Source: Sediminibacterium sp.
GTDB lineage: Bacteria; Bacteroidota; Bacteroidia; Chitinophagales; Chitinophagaceae
NCBI GenBank assembly: GCA_021300455.1
Contig: JAJTDP010000008.1
Span: 1 to 64,000, forward strand
Reading direction: 5' to 3'
DNA: 64,000 nt
The position numbers were made by a program, and so were the translations under genes. This document shows, piece after piece, positions 59,946 to 64,000 of this stretch. Position 1 is the stretch's first letter. Each line of letters opens with the position of its first letter. Below the pieces are notes generated by a model. That model searched no databases and was not told the origin of the DNA. It saw only the letters and a list, made by a program, of their open reading frames with translations.

Positions 59946-61100
59946 TTAGTCCATCTCTACTAAAGAATAATCTTGTATCACATTGTATAATGTGCCTCTT
60001 TCTACTGGCTTTCGATGGGCTTGTTTAATTAAGCGTACCAATTCTTCTGTAGTCATAACAGGGTTTTGTTCTTCACTACCTGCCATGGAATAAATTTTAG
60101 TAGTGTCGTCAATAGTGCCGTCGATATCATTCACGCCATAGCTTAAAGTAAGTTGTGCTATTTCACGACCTAACATGGGCCAGTAGGCTTTCACATGCGG
60201 GAAATTATCTAAGTATAAACGAGAGATAGCATACATTTTTAAATCATTGGCCATGGTGGACTCTGGAACATCGTGCATGTCATTGTCCTTATTTCTAAAT
60301 TTCAAAGGAATGAAAGTATTAAAGCCCTTGGTTTCATCTTGAAGTTGTCTTAACCTTTCCATATGATCAATACGGTGTTCTGCTTTTTCAATATGACCAT
60401 ATAATAAAGTAGCATTACTATGCATGCCTAAATTATGTGCAGTTCTATGAATATGCAACCACTCATCGCCGGTAGCTTTATCGGCACAAATAATATTTCT
60501 AATATCTGGATGAAAAATTTCAGCACCTCCACCTGGTAAAGAATCAAGTCCTGCTTCATGCGCTCTTTTCATACCTTCTTCGGTACTTAAATTTGCTTTA
60601 CGGAACATATAATCTAATTCAACAGGGGTGAAGCCTTTAATGTGTAATTCAGGACGATGCGCTTTAATAGCTTTCAATAAATTAATGAAAAATTCCAAAG
60701 TTAATTTAGGATGCACGCCGCCTACAATATGCACTTCAGTAACTGGTTTGCCATCGTAAGATTTTACAATGTCCATCATTTGATCGATGGTGAGTTCCCA
60801 ACCTTCTTCTTTATGTGCGTATAATTTAGAGTAAGAACAAAACTTGCAAGAGAAAACGCAAACATTGGTAGGTTCAATATGAAAGTTCTTATTAAAATAA
60901 GTGATATCGCCGTGTAAAGATTCTCTTTTCCAATTCGCTAATGCACCAACATAAGGAAGTGATGCTTTTTCAAATAAATAAACGCCTTCCTCAAAACTAA
61001 TGCGTTCGTTATGAATAACTTTATTTCCTATTTTTTGTAAGAGATTGTCTTTTTCTGCTCCAATAATTACCTCAATTGTTCCCGTTGGCATAGTCCTCAT
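59946..61100 (-). CDS. mqnE: aminofutalosine synthase MqnE
   Basis: TNVCVFSCKFCSY radical SAM motif, EVHIVGGVHPKL, GVNDIDGTIDDTTKIYSMAGSEEQNP. Confidence 0.92.
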   Translation of the reverse strand: MRTMPTGTIEVIIGAEKDNLLQKIGNKVIHNERISFEEGVYLFEKASLPYVGALANWKRESLHGDITYFNKNFHIEPTNVCVFSCKFCSYSKLYAHKEEGWELTIDQMMDIVKSYDGKPVTEVHIVGGVHPKLTLEFFINLLKAIKAHRPELHIKGFTPVELDYMFRKANLSTEEGMKRAHEAGLDSLPGGGAEIFHPDIRNIICADKATGDEWLHIHRTAHNLGMHSNATLLYGHIEKAEHRIDHMERLRQLQDETKGFNTFIPLKFRNKDNDMHDVPESTMANDLKMYAISRLYLDNFPHVKAYWPMLGREIAQLTLSYGVNDIDGTIDDTTKIYSMAGSEEQNPVMTTEELVRLIKQAHRKPVERGTLYNVIQDYSLVEMD

Positions 61101-61189
61101 ATTTAGACTGCAAAGTTACCAAATATCTGAATATATAGGCAGCTAAAATGCACTAATAAAAATTATATTACTCATTTTTATTTCGCTGA

Positions 61190-62452
61190 TTAGCCTATTA
61201 AAATACCTGCAATGCTTGCAGACAAATAGGAGGCAAGAGTTCCACAAAGAAGTGCTTTTAATCCAAGCTCGGCTAAGTCCTTGCGACGGTTAGGAGCCAT
61301 TTCGCTAATACCACCAATAAGCATACCCACGCTGCTAAAATTCGCAAAGCCACAAATAGCAATACTTACAATAAGCAAGCCTTTTTCAGTAACAATAGGA
61401 ACCACTTTACTTGTTAAACTTTTAAAGGCCACAAATTCATTGATGGTTAATTTTTGTCCTAAGAGCGTAGCTGCATTTTGAATATCGGCAGTTGGAATAC
61501 CCATGGCCCAGGCCATTGGATAAAATAATTTACCAAATAAAAAGTTTAAGCTTAAGTGTAGGTTCGGATTAAATAAATGTCCAATAGAAAGCATACACCA
61601 GTCAATCATAGCTATTAAAGCTATAAAACCAATTAACATGGCAATAACGTTCATGGCTAATTTAAAACCATCGCCTGCACCATGTGTAATAGCGTCAATG
61701 GTATTACTGTATTGACTTTTTACTTGTAGTGTAACCTTTCCCATGGTTTGAGAAACTTCTGTTTCAGGAAATACAATTTTAGCAATCACAAGTGCTCCTG
61801 GGGCTGCCATTAAACTTGCTGTAATTAATTTAGGGGCTAAGTCCATACCTGCTTGTGCACCCATATTTGCATATACTATTAATATACCACCAGCAATACA
61901 AGCCAAGCTTCCGCTCATACTAGCTAGTATTTCACTTTTAGTCATGGTAGCTAAATAAGGGCGAATCATAATTTGTGCTTCTACCTGTCCCACAAAGGCG
62001 CTCGCCACATTGCTTAATGCTTCTGCGCCACTTACACGCATAATAAAATTCATGGCCTTGGCAACTACTGCCACAATTCTTTGCATAATACCAAAATGGT
62101 AAAACAGTGCAACAAGCACACATACTAATATAATCGTAGCTGTTACATTAAAAGCAAATACAAAACCACCATTGGCAAAATCGGTTACACCAGCTGGGGT
62201 AGTGGCGGCCACACCACTATATACAAAGGCGGCACCAGCTCGTGCAAATTGTTCAATTTTTCCCATGCCTCTTCCTAATAATTGGAAAAAGCTGGTAACT
62301 GCTGGAATTTTTAAAATGAGAAAGCCAATAGTTAATTGAAGTAGTAAACCACTTCCCACTAATCGGTAATTGATATTCTTTTTGTTATTAGAGAATAGAA
62401 ATGCAATCATTAAAATGATGACGATACCAATTAGCCCTTGAAATCTTTCCAT
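61190..62452 (-). CDS. NupC/CNT family nucleoside transporter
   Basis: AEALSNVASAFVGQVEAQIMIRPYLATMTKSEI, GFANFSSVGMLIGGISEMAPNRR. Confidence 0.95.
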   Translation of the reverse strand: MERFQGLIGIVIILMIAFLFSNNKKNINYRLVGSGLLLQLTIGFLILKIPAVTSFFQLLGRGMGKIEQFARAGAAFVYSGVAATTPAGVTDFANGGFVFAFNVTATIILVCVLVALFYHFGIMQRIVAVVAKAMNFIMRVSGAEALSNVASAFVGQVEAQIMIRPYLATMTKSEILASMSGSLACIAGGILIVYANMGAQAGMDLAPKLITASLMAAPGALVIAKIVFPETEVSQTMGKVTLQVKSQYSNTIDAITHGAGDGFKLAMNVIAMLIGFIALIAMIDWCMLSIGHLFNPNLHLSLNFLFGKLFYPMAWAMGIPTADIQNAATLLGQKLTINEFVAFKSLTSKVVPIVTEKGLLIVSIAICGFANFSSVGMLIGGISEMAPNRRKDLAELGLKALLCGTLASYLSASIAGILIG

Positions 62453-62478
62453 AGTTGTTCCTTTGAAAAAGGAAGATA

Positions 62479-62509
62479 AAAAAAAATAGGCAAACTTGCC
62501 TATTTTTTA
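62479..62509 (-). terminator. intrinsic terminator after trxA
   Basis: aaaaaataggcaaacttgcctatttttt. Confidence 0.8.
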
Positions 62510-62532
62510 AAATCGATCTATGTAAAGTTCAA

Positions 62533-62850
62533 CTACAAATGTGATTGTATTTTCTTGTCTAATACCGACTTAGGAACTGCACCAATTTGCTTGTCTACTA
62601 CTTGACCACCTTTAACGAATAAGATAGCAGGGATAGAAGTTATACCAAAGTTCATGCTTAATGTAGGATTCACATCCACATTTACTTTTCCTATGTTTAC
62701 TTTACCTGCATATTCAGTAGCTAATTCTTCAATAACTGGCCCGATAGCTCTGCAAGGACCACACCATTCTGCCCAAAAATCAATTACTGTTAATTTATCG
62801 CTTTCCATTACGGTGCTTTGGAAGTTGGCGTCTGTAAATTCTAAACTCAT
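62533..62850 (-). CDS. trxA: thioredoxin
   Basis: VIDFWAEWCGPCRAIGPVIEELA. Confidence 0.97.
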   Translation of the reverse strand: MSLEFTDANFQSTVMESDKLTVIDFWAEWCGPCRAIGPVIEELATEYAGKVNIGKVNVDVNPTLSMNFGITSIPAILFVKGGQVVDKQIGAVPKSVLDKKIQSHL

Positions 62851-63065
62851 ATTTATATTTTTATATTGTTAGGTTTCTATTTATTTCTATTAAAGTCAAC
62901 TCTTATAAATTCGTTCTTCTCTCTTTATTCTTCTATGTTCAAAATTAGTTCCAAACTTCAATATCTGCCTATTTGACTTTTCCACTTTATCGAATAGCCA
63001 TTGGGGACAAATTCTATGGCAGAGATTCGGACTAGCTGTCGCAACACTAGGAGCTAAGTGACTAA

Positions 63066-64000
63066 CTAAGTGACCAAATTCACTTGTACATTCAAAGCAG
63101 GGTTGCTGTCTAAGAACTGAACAAGGTCGTCGTTCATAAGAAAGCCCTTTTCAATAGTGAGTAAACTGGCCACTAGTTGATCCTTGGGTTCGACAAAACT
63201 TATTTTAAAAGAAGACTTACCTGGGTTCTGTTTTAAGTTCTTTTCAAAGAATTGAATCATTTCTTTGTTCAAATGACTAGGGTGGAGGCTAATTTCAATG
63301 GACCTAGTTTGTACTTGTTTTACTGTTTCCAGTAAAGACATAGTAACTATTTTAAACTCAAACTGATTCGATTGATTGTACCTCGTTCTAAAAGAACCAT
63401 TGATAAATATTTTTTGCCCTATTTCTAAATAGTTCTGAAACTTGACATAGTCCTCGCTCCATAATAAGAAATCAGTTTTACCTGCAAAGTCTTCAATTAC
63501 AAAAGAACCAAAGTTTTTACCGGTTTTAGTTACACGGTGTTGTACATCGGTAATTAAGCCAGCTAATTTAAACGCGCGTCCTAAATTATTAGGGTATAAA
63601 GCAAGATTATCTTTTACTTCATTAAAGGCATTAATAGGGGTGAACTGATAATGACGCATTTCAAAACCATAATGGTCAAGCGGGTGGCCACTCATAAACA
63701 TACCCGTAATATCTTTTTCGTGTTCTAGTTTTTCAGTTAAAGTCCACTCTTCACAAGCAGGTATTTTAGGCACGGGTACTTGCATAGCAGAAGGAAGGTC
63801 TCCAAATAAAGTATTGGTGGTACCTGCTGTCATGGACTGAAGTGCCTGCGCATAGCCAATTAATTTTTCAAGCCCAGAAATTCTATCACCATCGGCAACC
63901 GTAAAATATTGTGCTCTGTGGTATTCAGAGAAACAATCAAAGGTTCCAGAGTAAGCTAAACTTTCTAAAGACTTTTTATTCACAGCACGAGACAACACTC
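63066..64000 (-). CDS. dnaE: DNA polymerase III subunit alpha, C-terminal part (5' end beyond window)
   Basis: ALAYSGTFDCF-type helix-hairpin region, MFMSGHPLDHYG, GLITDVQHRVTKTGKNFGSFVIEDFAGKTDFLLWSEDY OB domain; open to the window edge. Confidence 0.93.
   Translation of the reverse strand, partial: VLSRAVNKKSLESLAYSGTFDCFSEYHRAQYFTVADGDRISGLEKLIGYAQALQSMTAGTTNTLFGDLPSAMQVPVPKIPACEEWTLTEKLEHEKDITGMFMSGHPLDHYGFEMRHYQFTPINAFNEVKDNLALYPNNLGRAFKLAGLITDVQHRVTKTGKNFGSFVIEDFAGKTDFLLWSEDYVKFQNYLEIGQKIFINGSFRTRYNQSNQFEFKIVTMSLLETVKQVQTRSIEISLHPSHLNKEMIQFFEKNLKQNPGKSSFKISFVEPKDQLVASLLTIEKGFLMNDDLVQFLDSNPALNVQVNLVT

Overview
This window is dense housekeeping chromosome from a Bacteroidota bacterium. 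It is probably Chitinophagaceae-like: TTG-N18..20-TAnnTTTG-type promoters, fused SecDF, NagB-PIG-L fusion, DUF3078/DUF4294 proteins and bacillithiol genes; this placement is inference. I support about 55 protein-coding genes, one tRNA-Arg(ACG) and about ten intrinsic terminators. I see no phage, IS element, CRISPR array, toxin-antitoxin or defence island. The window edges cut an LptE-like gene (left) and dnaE (right). The observations most worth a second look are: (1) thrS is broken by an apparent out-of-frame internal deletion that removes about 60-70 codons, including the third zinc ligand region; (2) a ~250-nt intergenic element between hesB/iscA and secDF (47.47-47.72 kb) has nested, mutually consistent inverted repeats, like a multi-branched structured RNA or MITE-like element; (3) the infC/rpmI gap holds a terminator, an overlapping promoter and a GC-rich possible ribosomal-protein leader; (4) the coaE start codon abuts a strong terminator hairpin; (5) three guanidino-group-modifying enzymes plus arginine decarboxylase and an N-carbamoylputrescine amidase form a split arginine/agmatine set without arcB/arcC. 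I did not find a convincing undescribed multi-gene system. The structured element at 47.5 kb is the best candidate for something undescribed.
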